Positions 49,194 to 59,455 are shown, counted from the stretch's first letter. The stretch is DNA of 64,000 bases from Pseudoalteromonas sp. MM1 (GCF_030296835.1 NZ_AP027922.1:992001-1056000), one strand, 5' to 3'. Translations and numbers: made by a program. The notes: a model not told the origin generated them from the sequence alone.

Positions 49194-49560
49194 AGAAGAT
49201 CCTTTAACTTTGATTTTAAAAATAGTGAATAGCCACACATTAACCGTGTGGAGAGTAAACATATATTAGGTGTGGAGTGTGTCAGTGAGATGGCTATTTT
49301 AAGCTAAAAAGTGTACTGCGTCATGTATAAAAATAGCATTTTTGTCTTGTTTTACTTTTGTTAATCATTTAAAAATGCTACCTATTAGGTTAATTTATAA
49401 AAATTTTTTATAAAGCAGCAGACTAGCGAATTTTATTGCTCGCAGAAAAACTAAAAAGCACCTATATTTACAAAGCTATTACATTTCTAGCGAACTTACA
49501 TATTATTTTTATATTTGTTTGTTATTGTCATCCTATTATTGTTTCCTGAAGGTTTAATGC

Positions 49561-50862
49561 ATGTTTGGTTTACGAAAAGATAACGCTAAAGTTGAAGAAT
49601 TGGAACGTCAACTCAATGAAAATAAATCAGTGCTATCAGCTATTTATAAGCATGTAGCGTATATTGAATTTACACCCGAGGGAAAAATTTTAGACGCTAA
49701 TCAGCTTTTTTTAGATACAGTAGGGTATAAAAAAGAGCAGGTAATCGGTAAGCACCACAGAATGTTTTGTGATTCTGATTACGCTGAATCAAACGAATAC
49801 ACTCAGTTTTGGCAATCATTACAAGCTGCTAAATCCACTAATGGGACTTTTATGCGGTTTAAAGCAAATGGGGATAAACTGTGGTTAGAAGCGACTTACT
49901 TTCCTGTTGAAGTAAATGGGGTAGTTACTAAGGTTATTAAAATAGCGTCGGATATTACAAAAAGTTACGTACAGCGAAAATCGCAAGAAGCCCTCACTGA
50001 AGCGCTTGATAAAGCACTGGCAACCATAGAATTTAACCCTGATGGCACCATAATTAAAGCGAATAAAAACTTTTTATCTACAGTAGGTTACTCACTTGCA
50101 CAAATAGTTGGGCAGCATCACAAAATGTTTTGTACTGACTCTTTTTATAAAAATAACCCTCGGTTTTGGGAGGAGTTAAGCGAAGGGCAGTTTAAATCGG
50201 GTAAGTTTCAACGCATAACCTCTGAAGGAGCTGAAATCTGGTTAGAAGCAACTTACAACCCAATTTTAGATGACAAAGGTAATGTGATAAAAATAGTGAA
50301 GTTCGCTTCTAATATTACCGAGCGCATAAAAGATAACGAAGCCGTTAGTGAGGCCGCACAAATTGCATATGAATCGGCGGTATCGAGTGCACAAACGGCT
50401 AAAAAGGGCTCATATATATTACATGATGCAATTGCAAACTCGGATGCAATTGTAAGCCAAGTACTTAAATCGGTTGATTTAATTAAAAACCTGAATGAAC
50501 AGTCAGCAGTTATCGGATCTATTGTGTCGACCATAAGCAGTATTGCCGATCAAACCAATCTATTAGCGTTAAATGCAGCCATTGAAGCAGCACGAGCAGG
50601 CGAATATGGACGAGGCTTTGCCGTGGTAGCCGATGAAGTTAGGCAGCTTGCAGCAAGCACCAGCAGTTCAACCAACGAAATTGCAACCGTCGTTAAAAAT
50701 AACCAAGAGCTGACTAACGATATTTCAAAACAAATTACCTCCGTGTCAGACTCCTCAGAGCAAGGCCGAGAGCTAATAGCGAAAGTGTCAGAAGTAATTC
50801 AAGAAATTGAACGTGGCGCAGATGCTGTCTCTGCAACAGTGTCTAAGCTTAACGTAGGTTAG
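49561..50862 (+). CDS. Soluble PAS-PAS chemotaxis-type signalling protein (BdlA-like)
   Basis: Two PAS domains in tandem (about 20-140 and 142-262; each ends with a [13 protein letters not shown] or [12 protein letters not shown] element), followed by a methyl-accepting signalling domain whose hairpin tip is [24 protein letters not shown]. No membrane helix or periplasmic domain, 433 residues. This is the architecture of BdlA, an energy/redox sensor for biofilm dispersal, and of Aer-like sensors; PAS domains of this kind often bind haem or flavin. The signalling domain ends soon after the tip region, shorter than in typical receptors. Confidence 0.88.
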   Translation: MFGLRKDNAKVEELERQLNENKSVLSAIYKHVAYIEFTPEGKILDANQLFLDTVGYKKEQVIGKHHRMFCDSDYAESNEYTQFWQSLQAAKSTNGTFMRFKANGDKLWLEATYFPVEVNGVVTKVIKIASDITKSYVQRKSQEALTEALDKALATIEFNPDGTIIKANKNFLSTVGYSLAQIVGQHHKMFCTDSFYKNNPRFWEELSEGQFKSGKFQRITSEGAEIWLEATYNPILDDKGNVIKIVKFASNITERIKDNEAVSEAAQIAYESAVSSAQTAKKGSYILHDAIANSDAIVSQVLKSVDLIKNLNEQSAVIGSIVSTISSIADQTNLLALNAAIEAARAGEYGRGFAVVADEVRQLAASTSSSTNEIATVVKNNQELTNDISKQITSVSDSSEQGRELIAKVSEVIQEIERGADAVSATVSKLNVG

Positions 50863-50921
50863 GTTGCAGTAAATTCTCAAACTGCGACATTTTGTCGCGC
50901 TATAAACTTGTAACTACATTA

Positions 50922-50959
50922 TATAATTTATGCCATATATAACAGTGGCATAAATTATA
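50922..50959. promoter_or_regulatory. Perfect 14-bp inverted repeat before the OprC-like gene
   Basis: TATAATTTATGCCA (50922-50935), ten bases, then its exact reverse complement (50946-50959), ending one base before the ATG at 50961. The left arm contains TATAAT, which could be a -10 element, so a bound dimer would block the promoter; as RNA it would form a stem in front of the start codon. A second small inverted repeat, GCGACA/TGTCGC, lies at 50884-50898. Confidence 0.65.
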
Positions 50960-50960
50960 A

Positions 50961-53096
50961 ATGGCTCATATTCAACATACTTATTTACTCTCTCCTTTAG
51001 CGCTATTAATTAGCGGCTTTTTATCGCCTATGGTGCTCGCTGATGATAACGACTTAGAAGTTATTGAAGTGCACGGGCATGCACAAAATAAACATTTATC
51101 ACTTGGTACTTCAGAATCATTACTTAGTAGTTTAGGTGTTGATTTTTCGGCTGCAGGCGGGGCCTCCAACTTGCCTATTTTAAATGGCATGATGGGCGAT
51201 AGGGTAAAAGTACTTGTTGATGGTGCGGATGTAACAGCAGCGTGCGCTAATCAGATGAACCCACCTCTTTCTTACGTATCAGCTAATCAAGTAACGGCTT
51301 ATAGTGTCGTTGCTGGTGTCTCGCCAGTGAGTGCTGGTGGCGATAACATTGCCGGTGTAATAAACGTTAATTCAATTTCACCACAGTATAGTGAAAGTAG
51401 TGATTTAGCATGGCACTCAGGTTATATATCGGCTAAGTACAGCAGTGTTGATAACGGCCGAAAGCTAGGAGTGGGATCTCGTTTAGCAAGCGATACTTTG
51501 AGCCTTAATTACCAAGGCTCGTTTAGTGATGCAGATAGTTATGAAGATGGTAACGGCGATGTAGTACTAGATACGCTATATCGGGCGCAAAACCACAGCT
51601 TAACCGCAGCTATGCGCGACGATAAACAGCAATTAGTGATAAAGCTGACACATCAAAAAATACCGTATCAGGGGTTTGCAAATCAATACATGGATATGAC
51701 TGATAACACCAGCTACGGTGCTATTGCCCAATATAAGCGCAGTTTTGAAAATAGCGAGTTTGAAGGGCAGGTTAACTGGCACAGCGTTAAACACAAAATG
51801 GGCTTTTTTAGTAAAGAAAAAACCGGCATGATGCCCATGAAAACAGATGCAAAAGACATAAGCACGCAGCTTAAATGGCGTCTTACACTTGATAAAAATA
51901 GCTCATTACTGCTTGGGCAGGAATATTATAACTACCGCATTGATGATTGGTGGCCGGCTATTGAAGGCTCAACCATGATGGGGCCAAATGACTATATAAA
52001 TATTAATAATGGTAAGCGTGAACGCATTGCCCTATTTGCAGAATATGAAAGCCAAATTACTAAAAAGCTCTGGTTAAACACGGGAATTAGGGTTGAGCGT
52101 GTTAATACGCAAGTTGATGAAGTACAGGCCTATAACAACGGCATGAATATGATGGATATGGGCAGTATGAGCGCAATGACCACTGCCAATAATGCTGTAG
52201 CTGCAAATGACTTTAATAATGCCGATAGAGACAAAACCGACACCTTAGTTGATGTAAATATATTAGCTAATTACCAAATTACACTTTATGACGAGCTGCA
52301 AATAGGCCTTGCTCGCAAAAATCGCGCACCCAACTTATATGAGCGCTACAGCTGGGGTGTAAGTAATATGGCCACCACTATGATTGGCTGGTATGGCGAT
52401 GTTAATGGTTATATTGGTAACACAGAGCTTGATGTAGAAACCGCCCATACTATTAGTGCAACGTATTCAAAAACAGCTAAAGATGATAATTGGCGAGTAA
52501 GTGCTAATGTGTGGTACACCGATGTAAGCGACTTCATTGACGCAAATAGTGTACGTAGTTTTAATAGTTATGGGTTAGCAAACACATCACGTAATATTTT
52601 GCAGTTTAGTAATGTTGACGCCACATTATATGGCGCAAAGCTTGATATAAGTAAGTCGCTTTACCAATCTAAGCCGTTTGGCGAGTGGGTATTAACAGCA
52701 AACGTTACAAGTACCCGTGGTAAGCGCGACGACACTAACCAACCGCTATATCAAATTAAGCCATTGCATACTGCGCTCTCATTAAGCCAGCAAATAGGAT
52801 TATTTGAAAATGCGCTGTCGTGGGAGTGGGTAGATACAAAATCACGCGTTGACTTTAACCGCCTTGAAAACCAAACGCACAGCTATAATTTAGTGAATTT
52901 AAGCTCTAAAGCCACCTTTAATGCATTAACGCTAAGTGCTGAAGTAACTAACTTATTTGATGAGTTTTACGAGTTACCATTAGGGGGAGTAAACATTGCT
53001 GCACTAAAACAAAACAACAGCGTGGGCTTTACCCAATTAGCTGGGCAGGGGCGCTCATTTAATATCAGTGCAAGTTATGTTTTTAGGCACATATAA
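50961..53096 (+). CDS. TonB-dependent receptor resembling copper receptor OprC/NosA
   Basis: A 711-residue TonB-dependent receptor with a signal peptide (about 1-27). The copper site of OprC is built from CxxxM and HxM motifs about 180 residues apart; here CANQM at 95-99 and HKM at 278-280 are in the matching places (183 residues apart). A further Met-rich surface-loop-like stretch lies at about 394-406 (six Met). Plug features include KVLVDGADV and GVSPVSAGGDNIAGVINV. The start has no ribosome-binding site but directly follows the palindrome. Probable copper import across the outer membrane. Confidence 0.85.
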   Translation: MAHIQHTYLLSPLALLISGFLSPMVLADDNDLEVIEVHGHAQNKHLSLGTSESLLSSLGVDFSAAGGASNLPILNGMMGDRVKVLVDGADVTAACANQMNPPLSYVSANQVTAYSVVAGVSPVSAGGDNIAGVINVNSISPQYSESSDLAWHSGYISAKYSSVDNGRKLGVGSRLASDTLSLNYQGSFSDADSYEDGNGDVVLDTLYRAQNHSLTAAMRDDKQQLVIKLTHQKIPYQGFANQYMDMTDNTSYGAIAQYKRSFENSEFEGQVNWHSVKHKMGFFSKEKTGMMPMKTDAKDISTQLKWRLTLDKNSSLLLGQEYYNYRIDDWWPAIEGSTMMGPNDYININNGKRERIALFAEYESQITKKLWLNTGIRVERVNTQVDEVQAYNNGMNMMDMGSMSAMTTANNAVAANDFNNADRDKTDTLVDVNILANYQITLYDELQIGLARKNRAPNLYERYSWGVSNMATTMIGWYGDVNGYIGNTELDVETAHTISATYSKTAKDDNWRVSANVWYTDVSDFIDANSVRSFNSYGLANTSRNILQFSNVDATLYGAKLDISKSLYQSKPFGEWVLTANVTSTRGKRDDTNQPLYQIKPLHTALSLSQQIGLFENALSWEWVDTKSRVDFNRLENQTHSYNLVNLSSKATFNALTLSAEVTNLFDEFYELPLGGVNIAALKQNNSVGFTQLAGQGRSFNISASYVFRHI

Positions 53097-53145
53097 TAAT
53101 TATTGAGCAGTTAAGCCACCATGTGTTGTGGCTTAACGCTAAATA

Positions 53146-53322
53146 TTAATCAGCAGTCGTATTTTGCTCATCGGCGGCACAAAGAGATTGCTCTGCTTCT
53201 AAAGCTCGTTTTTCGCGCTCGGCTTTAGATACATACGCTGGTTTATTACTTTTATGTAATTTAGCATTAGCACGTTTATCTTTTTTCTGAAATTTAGTGA
53301 CGATTTTTTTACGGCGATTCAT
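53146..53322 (-). CDS. DUF2986 small basic protein
   Basis: A 58-residue lysine/arginine-rich protein, MNRRKKIVTKFQKKDKRANAKL at the N-terminus with NKPAYVSKAER in the middle, the DUF2986 signature of gammaproteobacteria. Function unknown. The in-frame ATG at 53364 would add 14 residues and lies on weaker ground. It converges with the OprC-like gene over a short inverted repeat (53111-53136). Confidence 0.8.
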   Translation of the reverse strand: MNRRKKIVTKFQKKDKRANAKLHKSNKPAYVSKAEREKRALEAEQSLCAADEQNTTAD

Positions 53323-53479
53323 TAGTACTAATACTCTGATAAATTTAAGCCGCGCATTATACAACCAATGCGATTAAAGCCGCCATATAAATTTAAAGCA
53401 CGATCATTGTAATCCTGTCGCAAAGTGCTATTGAATATTATGCTGCAGCGCTATAATTTGGCCTTTATTTAGTCATACA

Positions 53480-54979
53480 ATGGGATACGTTTTGAAAAAG
53501 TTAGTTTTGCTTTGCAGTGCTTTATTTGCCTTTAATACTCACGCGCAATTACATGAAAATATTGATAGTGTTGCCGATTACGCAGTAAACACCTACCAGA
53601 AAGCTCAAGTACATACGCTAACTAACTTAGTGGCTTTTCCCACGGTAAATAAAGACTCAATACCCGCACCACAAAACCCAGACTTTATTAATTTTAAATC
53701 GGTATTAAAAATGAAAGCCGCAGAGCTTGGGTTTGATTACCAAGACCTAGGTTATACCGTGCTTATTGGCATGGGTAAACAAGCAGATAAAGTAACAGTA
53801 GTAACGCATGGCGATGTACAGCCAGCTAACGCGAGTAAGTGGAAGCAAAGCCCATTTATTATTGATACCTCAGAGCCTGGCAAATTAGTAGGGCGCGGCA
53901 CAGAAGACGACAAAGGCGCTATAGCTACTGCGCTTTACGCCATGAAAGCCATAAAGGATAAAGGCATAGAGCTTGATAACCGCATAGAGTTGATGATTTA
54001 CCTAGCTGAGGAATCTGACTGGGGCCCACTTACTGAATTTATGAAAACTTACGAGCAGCCAAAATACGCCGTAACCATTGATGCATCATACCCAGTTGTC
54101 GTGGCCGAAAAAGGCTGGAGCTTAATTGCCCCTACGTTTAATGCTACCTCAAAACAAACCGGTGTGTATGTAAGTGATGTTGCAGGTGGCGCGTTTAAAA
54201 GCCAAATACCAGAAGATGCAAGCTTAGTACTGCACAATGCAAGCGAGAGCTTAGTTGATTCATTAAAAGCTAAAGCTAAAACGCTTAGCGACGTTGAGTT
54301 TAGTTTTAAAGAGCAAGATGAAGGCTTAAAAATAACTGTAAAAGGCATGTCTGCGCATTCATCAGAGCCAGAGTCGGGCGTAAATGCTATTGCACACCTG
54401 AGTGAGTTATTTAAAGACATTGCACTTGAAAACAATAGCGATGGCCAGCTTATAAAATTTGTAAACCAGTTAATTGGCTTAGATATTCATGGTAAGCAAT
54501 TTGGTGATATTGCCTACGAGCACGAATTTATGGGCCCAATGAGCGTAGCCCCTACTGTAATTGAACGCGATGGTAACGCACTAACATTAGCCATTAATGC
54601 CCGCCGCCCAGTAGGTAAAGATGAAAGCGTACTTAAACAACAAATTAATAGCGCTATCAATGAATGGGAAACTGCAAATAAGGTAACGCTTACTGAAGTT
54701 GAAACCATTATTGGTACACCTATGCTGTTAGATAACGCACCGCACGCACAAAAGCTGCTCGATATTTTTAAACATTTTACAGGTGACCAAAAAGCTGACT
54801 TTGTATCCATTGGCGGCGGCACTAACGCAAAACTATTTGATAATGCCGTATCGTTTGGCCCTTCAATGCCGGGTAAACGTTATACAGGCCACTCAGAGCA
54901 TGAATTTATCACGCTTGAGCAATTGGAGCTTAATTTACGTATGTATACCGCAATGATGATAGAGCTAGGTAATATGTAA
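53480..54979 (+). CDS. M20 family metallopeptidase (dipeptidase type), exported
   Basis: A 499-residue zinc peptidase with an N-terminal signal peptide (about 1-22). Catalytic residues: His110 and Asp112 in THGDVQPA, Asp143/Asp144 in TEDDKGA, Glu177/Glu178 in AEESDWGP, and the late His in GKRYTGHSEHEF. It fits the M20 PepV/dipeptidase group. The GTEDDKG and SGVNAIA features are typical. Export suggests that it processes small peptides outside the cytoplasm. Single gene with a strong terminator. Confidence 0.92.
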   Translation: MGYVLKKLVLLCSALFAFNTHAQLHENIDSVADYAVNTYQKAQVHTLTNLVAFPTVNKDSIPAPQNPDFINFKSVLKMKAAELGFDYQDLGYTVLIGMGKQADKVTVVTHGDVQPANASKWKQSPFIIDTSEPGKLVGRGTEDDKGAIATALYAMKAIKDKGIELDNRIELMIYLAEESDWGPLTEFMKTYEQPKYAVTIDASYPVVVAEKGWSLIAPTFNATSKQTGVYVSDVAGGAFKSQIPEDASLVLHNASESLVDSLKAKAKTLSDVEFSFKEQDEGLKITVKGMSAHSSEPESGVNAIAHLSELFKDIALENNSDGQLIKFVNQLIGLDIHGKQFGDIAYEHEFMGPMSVAPTVIERDGNALTLAINARRPVGKDESVLKQQINSAINEWETANKVTLTEVETIIGTPMLLDNAPHAQKLLDIFKHFTGDQKADFVSIGGGTNAKLFDNAVSFGPSMPGKRYTGHSEHEFITLEQLELNLRMYTAMMIELGNM

Positions 54980-54999
54980 GCTATAACTGTTTTAATATA

Positions 55000-55047
55000 A
55001 AAGCCGCCTTGTTTAACTGAAGTGACTTCAGCAAGGCGGCTTTTTTT
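55000..55047. terminator. Long terminator hairpin between M20 and the outer-membrane pseudogene
   Basis: AAAGCCGCCTTG (55000-55011) pairs with CAAGGCGGCTTT (55032-55043), enclosing an inner CTGAAG/CTTCAG stem, with a T-run on the plus strand. The flanking composition allows use from both sides. Confidence 0.88.
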
Positions 55048-55054
55048 GTGTTTA

Positions 55055-55840
55055 TTAAAACTGAGCTACAAAACTAAGGTTGTATATGTCATAGTTATTT
55101 TTATCAGTGTAATTAGCGCTAAAATAGTAGCTATCGTTAATAAAGTATTTACCCTCAACAACTAAATCTGAGTCGTATAAACCAACGCCGACTGCGACAT
55201 GTTTATTAAAGTAATAATTTGCCAGCACATTAAAAAAAGGGTCATCACCAGTATTTAGGTAGTCAATATTTATAGTAACGTAGCTTTCATCGTAAAGGTG
55301 AGCAAAGTAACGTGATGATAAGTCCCACGACTCTATTTCATCATGAGTCTCAACAGTAAAACCAATGTAGTCGGTGTCATTAATTTGGTGATTATATTGC
55401 GCTTTAAATAAATAAACTGTATCACCATATTCGTAATCTAGCATACCTGCAGATACTTTTAACGAATCAGCAAATAAGTAACCTATGCCAAGTGAATAGG
55501 TATCGGTATCGCCAATATTAGGCAGCTCTAAGGTTGCAAAAGCGTTACCGTAAAAGCCTTCTCCAAAAATCCCTTTTTTGCTATAACCATCTGAATTAAA
55601 GTAATTTTAGCCTATATTACTATCTGTATCTAGGTAGCCATAATCATCCCACACTCCCGAGCTTTGTTGCTCTTCAAAATAATAATGAGTAGATAATCCG
55701 TACACATTATCGCTGTAATAGCGTGAATCAATTTTTGCGTAGTTGATTGTATTAAACCATTGCTTTGATGCTGATTGTTCAGCGTTTACTGACGCTGCAC
55801 AGCTAAGTGCAAGCAAAGAAAGTGGTATTAAATAGCGCAT
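55055..55840 (-). pseudogene. Outer-membrane beta-barrel protein interrupted by one in-frame TAA
   Basis: A signal peptide (about residues 1-20, ending SVNAEQ) starts at 55840, but TAA at 55607-55609 stops the frame after 77 codons. The same frame then runs on without another stop for 183 codons to the end at 55055, ending in the outer-membrane signature FVAQF. Reading through the stop gives about 261 residues, 12- to 14-strand-like, with alternating aromatic strands. Everything apart from that one codon looks intact, so a recent mutation, a sequencing error or stop read-through are all open. Confidence 0.75.
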
Positions 55841-56103
55841 AAGTATCCTTTCTTATAAAGTTAATTGGTTGTATCCGTAAAGGGTATTATATTTAAAATA
55901 AGTGAAAACACATCCTATTAATTGTAAGTAACTGTATGTTTATATAAGTAAATGTAAGAATAAACGAAACTTAAGAGCTCTCATTAAGTAGTTCAGTAAA
56001 ATGTAATAACCTGACTAACGTCATATCAACTGATGACAAGTAGCACCTTTCAGGCTTAAAAATTAGGGCAATAATAACCCTACATTTTAAGAGGAGAGCA
56101 AAC

Positions 56104-56283
56104 ATGAATACATCAACATTTTTTGATAACTTAAAACAATACCTTGTAGTTTTAATCTTTTTTACTGTGGTTAATTTAATCACATCGCCCAATTATTTAT
56201 GGGTAGTGTGGCCTGCTTTAGGGATGGGTATAGCACTGCTAAATGATTTATTGGACTTAAATAACGCTAAAAGAAGTAGTTAA
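56104..56283 (+). CDS. 2TM-domain small membrane protein
   Basis: A 59-residue ORF with AGGAGA upstream of ATG at 56104. It begins MNTSTFFDNLKQYLV and has two hydrophobic helices, LVVLIFFTVVNLIT and YLWVVWPALGMGIAL, with polar ends, the pattern of the 2TM domain family. A hairpin with a 13-bp stem follows ten bases after the stop. Function unknown. Confidence 0.75.
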   Translation: MNTSTFFDNLKQYLVVLIFFTVVNLITSPNYLWVVWPALGMGIALLNDLLDLNNAKRSS

Positions 56284-56293
56284 TGAATGTTAA

Positions 56294-56323
56294 TTAAGCC
56301 AAGTAATAATTTACTTGGCTTAA
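56294..56323. terminator. Hairpin after the 2TM gene
   Basis: A perfect 13-bp inverted repeat, TTAAGCCAAGTAA/TTACTTGGCTTAA, around TAAT. There is no T-run, so termination is uncertain; it could also be a transcript-end protector. Confidence 0.45.
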
Positions 56324-56356
56324 ACTTCATCATTTTATAGTTTGTGTATCAGCCAT

Positions 56357-56794
56357 TTATGAGGCGCGCTCGAGCGTTGCGTCTAGTGAGATTTTGGTAT
56401 TAAGCAGCTTTGAAATAGGACAGCTTTTTTTCGTTTGCTCACACAAAGCCTGAAATTGCTCGTTAGCAATATCTTTAATACGTGCATTTACTTCAAGCGC
56501 TATATGCGTGACTGCAAAGCCGTCATCAACCTCATCAAGGCTTACGGTGGCTTTGGTATCAATTTTATCGGCTGTGAAACCGGCGTCACCTAATGCAAGC
56601 GACAGCGCCATGCTAAAACAGGCACTGTGCGCCGCACCTACTAGCTCCTCAGGGTTTGACCCTGGCTCATCTTCAAAGCGGGTATTAAAGCCATACGGTT
56701 GTTTATCAAGTGCGCCACTTTGCGTAGAAATACTGCCTTTACCTGTTTTAATATCGCCTGACCAGGTTGAGTTTGCCGTTTTTTTAATCGTCAT
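56357..56794 (-). CDS. OsmC family peroxiredoxin
   Basis: A 145-residue organic-hydroperoxide-reducing protein of the OsmC/Ohr family. The redox cysteines are Cys59 (HSACFSMALS) and Cys125 (KSCPISK), with the N-terminal TANSTWSGDIKTGKG strand typical of OsmC. A strong GAAGGAG site precedes the start. Single gene, presumably stress-induced. Confidence 0.93.
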   Translation of the reverse strand: MTIKKTANSTWSGDIKTGKGSISTQSGALDKQPYGFNTRFEDEPGSNPEELVGAAHSACFSMALSLALGDAGFTADKIDTKATVSLDEVDDGFAVTHIALEVNARIKDIANEQFQALCEQTKKSCPISKLLNTKISLDATLERAS

Positions 56795-56935
56795 CGTCTT
56801 CTCCTTGCGTTGTATGTAAGCTTTTCAGGATGAGTAAGTGCTATTTACATAAAACACCTAAATACAGCCTTAAAAGCTGAGTTATTCATATCATTGCAAA
56901 ATAGACGCCAGCTAATTCACGCATAGCATAAAGGG

Positions 56936-57076
56936 TTAATTCCTTTTATTTCGCTTGCAGCGCTCTGAGCAGTAAATAACGTTATCCCAATCACGTTGCC
57001 ATTTTTTACGCCACGCAAATGGCTTGTTGCAAACAGGGCATATTTTTTGTGGCAGGTTTAACTTTTTATGCGCCAT
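56936..57076 (-). CDS. DUF2256 protein
   Basis: A 46-residue basic protein with a zinc-ribbon-like pair of Cys motifs, Cys13/Cys16 (CPVC) and Cys36/Cys40 (CSERC), with [12 protein letters not shown] between them; this is the DUF2256 signature. The ATG lies one base after the stop of the photolyase gene on the same strand (TAACATG), so they are probably translated together. DUF2256 genes are often found beside photolyase/cryptochrome genes. Too short for most gene callers. Confidence 0.85.
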   Translation of the reverse strand: MAHKKLNLPQKICPVCNKPFAWRKKWQRDWDNVIYCSERCKRNKRN

Positions 57077-57077
57077 G

Positions 57078-58580
57078 TTAATGCCTCTTTGCTTTTTGTT
57101 TTACTGTGCGAGTAAGCCCCACATGCCTTTTTAATATGCTAGGGATCGCGCGCTTAACATCATCGCGCTCGCGATATTGCCATAAACGTTCGCGCGCTTG
57201 CTTAGAGGCATCGGTTAAATCAAGCATGGGCTCGGGGTAATCTTCTCCTAATTTAAAGTCGTTAAACAGCGCTTCCATGGGTGTTTGTTGCCACGGTTCG
57301 TGTAAATATTCTATTGGTAGCTTTTCAAGTTCGGGACACCACTTTTTAATAAAAATGCCGGTTGGATCTTGCTCTTCAGATTGCTTAATTGGGTTGTAAT
57401 GTCTAATGGTGTTAATACCCGTAACTGAGGCCTGCATTTGTATTTGCGGGTAATGAATACCCGGTTCAAAGTCTAAAAAGTAATTTGCCAGAGGTAAGCT
57501 TGCCTGCTGCCAACTTATATTTAAATGGTGCGTTACAAAGCTAACCAACATAGCGCGCATTCTAAAATTAATATAACCCGTGGCTTTTAAACAGCGCATG
57601 CAGGCATCAATAATAGGGATACCCGTTTGGCCTTGCGCCCAACGCGCAATATCGCGTTCTACATGCTCATCGGTACGATACGGAAATACATGATAACCTG
57701 GGTTTAATGCTTTAAATTCCATAGTGCATTCACTTTCAAACTTTTGCATAAAGTGGCAATGCCAGTGCAGGCGCGATACAAAAGCAGCGAGCGGACGCTT
57801 CCAGCCTTTTTTATCAGGGTGTTTAGAATGGTATTCATCAATTGCCATTTGGTATACCTGTTTAAGGCTAATATTACCCCACGCTAAATAAGGTGAAAGC
57901 CTAGAGCAATGAATACGGCTTAAACTGGGGCTAGATATGCCTTTTTGATATCCCTTGCCGCGCTCAGTAAAAAAATTGTGCAATATACTATGGGCGTGTA
58001 ATGGCCCACCTAATTGAAAGTTGTCATCATTTTGCGTATAGCTAGCGGGCAATTTTGGGGGTTGGTAGTTATTAAGTGTAATGGTTTTTATGTTTTTCCA
58101 ATTAGGTATAGCGATAGGGGCCTGCATTGTTTGTTGCCAGCGTGCGTTCCAGTCTTTTCGGTTTTTTTTACCACGAATAACAGCGCCAGTCTGTGACTCA
58201 AGCCAATTAATTTTACTAGTTTTACACCATGTAGCTACGGCTTTATCGCGGTCAAAGGTATTGTTTAAGCCAATTTCTTGATGGCTAAATATGTTTTCTA
58301 TTTGGTATGTTTGGCTAAGCGTGTTTAACAGTGTCAGCATGTCTTGGTTAAAAATATACAGCGTGGCCTTGTAGCGAGCTAGCTGCTGATTTATTTCACA
58401 TATTGATTGATAAACAAATCGCCAATGTCGCTCGTTATAGTGCGGGTCTTCAAGCATAAGTGGCTCAAAATTATAGAGCAGTAATGTGGGTAAACCATTA
58501 TTAAATGCATTTTTAAGTGGTTGATGGTCGCTAAGGCGTAAATCGCGTTTAAACCACACTATGTTTATTTTTTCGCGCAT
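57078..58580 (-). CDS. Deoxyribodipyrimidine photolyase/cryptochrome family protein
   Basis: A 500-residue FAD-binding protein: N-terminal photolyase domain ([11 protein letters not shown] near residue 10) and C-terminal FAD-binding domain with [46 protein letters not shown] and [14 protein letters not shown]. It could repair pyrimidine dimers with blue light or act as a cryptochrome signal; DUF2256 next door points to the group often annotated as FAD-binding photolyase-related. The start at 58580 begins [10 protein letters not shown]. Divergent from flavin reductase. Confidence 0.9.
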   Translation of the reverse strand: MREKINIVWFKRDLRLSDHQPLKNAFNNGLPTLLLYNFEPLMLEDPHYNERHWRFVYQSICEINQQLARYKATLYIFNQDMLTLLNTLSQTYQIENIFSHQEIGLNNTFDRDKAVATWCKTSKINWLESQTGAVIRGKKNRKDWNARWQQTMQAPIAIPNWKNIKTITLNNYQPPKLPASYTQNDDNFQLGGPLHAHSILHNFFTERGKGYQKGISSPSLSRIHCSRLSPYLAWGNISLKQVYQMAIDEYHSKHPDKKGWKRPLAAFVSRLHWHCHFMQKFESECTMEFKALNPGYHVFPYRTDEHVERDIARWAQGQTGIPIIDACMRCLKATGYINFRMRAMLVSFVTHHLNISWQQASLPLANYFLDFEPGIHYPQIQMQASVTGINTIRHYNPIKQSEEQDPTGIFIKKWCPELEKLPIEYLHEPWQQTPMEALFNDFKLGEDYPEPMLDLTDASKQARERLWQYRERDDVKRAIPSILKRHVGLTRTVKQKAKRH

Positions 58581-58664
58581 ATTTAAAAAAGTGGCTGCAG
58601 TTATGAAATACTGTACGCTATAAAGCGCTTTTACGATTTGCAGTACGACGTATAAAGGAAAATT

Positions 58665-59273
58665 ATGTTTTTAGATTTAACGCAAAACACGCAGCACAAT
58701 GTTTACTCGTATTTAGTCGGGGGTATTAGCCCGCGGCCTATTGCTTGGGTAAGCACACTTAGTAAGGAGGGGATTGCTAACATTGCCCCTTACTCTTTTT
58801 TTACAGTGGCCAGTTGTAACCCGCCAGTGCTGAGCGTGACTCAAGTAAACCCACGCGACAAAGCCAATAAAGACACACTTTTAAACCTTCAAGCCACTAA
58901 CAGCTGCGTGGTTAATATTGTTAGTGAAGAGCTAGTAGAAAAAATGAATCAAAGCTGCGCTAACTATCCACATAATGTGAGTGAATTTGAGGCAGCGAAT
59001 ATTGAATCAGTTGCTAGTACACAGGTTGCATCCCCAGGCGCCGCAGCGGCTAAAGTAAGATACGAGTGTACTTTAAGAGAAATTATTCACATAAGCGACG
59101 AACCCGGTGGCGGCAAAGTTATGCTACTCAACGTGGTCGGAATTTATATTGACGATAACGTGTTAGTGAATGGCTATATAGATCCCACGCGTTTAAACAG
59201 CGTAGGCAAAATGGGCGGAGACTACTTTAGCTCTACCAAAGATAAATTTGTACTAAAAAGACCTAGTGTTTAA
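58665..59273 (+). CDS. Flavin reductase-like split-barrel protein
   Basis: A 202-residue FMN-binding protein with the flavin-reductase-like fold: [32 protein letters not shown] and [18 protein letters not shown] are family features. Such enzymes reduce flavin with NAD(P)H or hold FMN in small oxidoreductases. It is divergent from a flavin-dependent photolyase over an 84-base gap, which may be coincidence. AAAGGAAA precedes the ATG. Confidence 0.88.
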   Translation: MFLDLTQNTQHNVYSYLVGGISPRPIAWVSTLSKEGIANIAPYSFFTVASCNPPVLSVTQVNPRDKANKDTLLNLQATNSCVVNIVSEELVEKMNQSCANYPHNVSEFEAANIESVASTQVASPGAAAAKVRYECTLREIIHISDEPGGGKVMLLNVVGIYIDDNVLVNGYIDPTRLNSVGKMGGDYFSSTKDKFVLKRPSV

Positions 59274-59455
59274 ATTAATGTTCACTTTTTCTGATTTTAT
59301 GCACATTGTTTACACTTTTATTTGTTAACTTTATACGATGTTATTGAGGGACACTTTTTAAAGTGTGCAAACCTTTTTTTATAATACGTTTTAGCACTAA
59401 AAAAACGCAATAAATAATAGCTCAAATGCTTTAGAGTCAGATTTATAAAAAATAA

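Noticed and set aside
55971..56192. 73-residue minus-strand ORF
   Set aside because: It overlaps the better supported 2TM gene on the plus strand and has no ribosome-binding site or recognisable domain.
59351..59366. ACACTTT/AAAGTGT palindrome after flavin reductase
   Set aside because: AT-rich 7-bp arms; the T-run lies too far away for a clear terminator and there is no support as operator.
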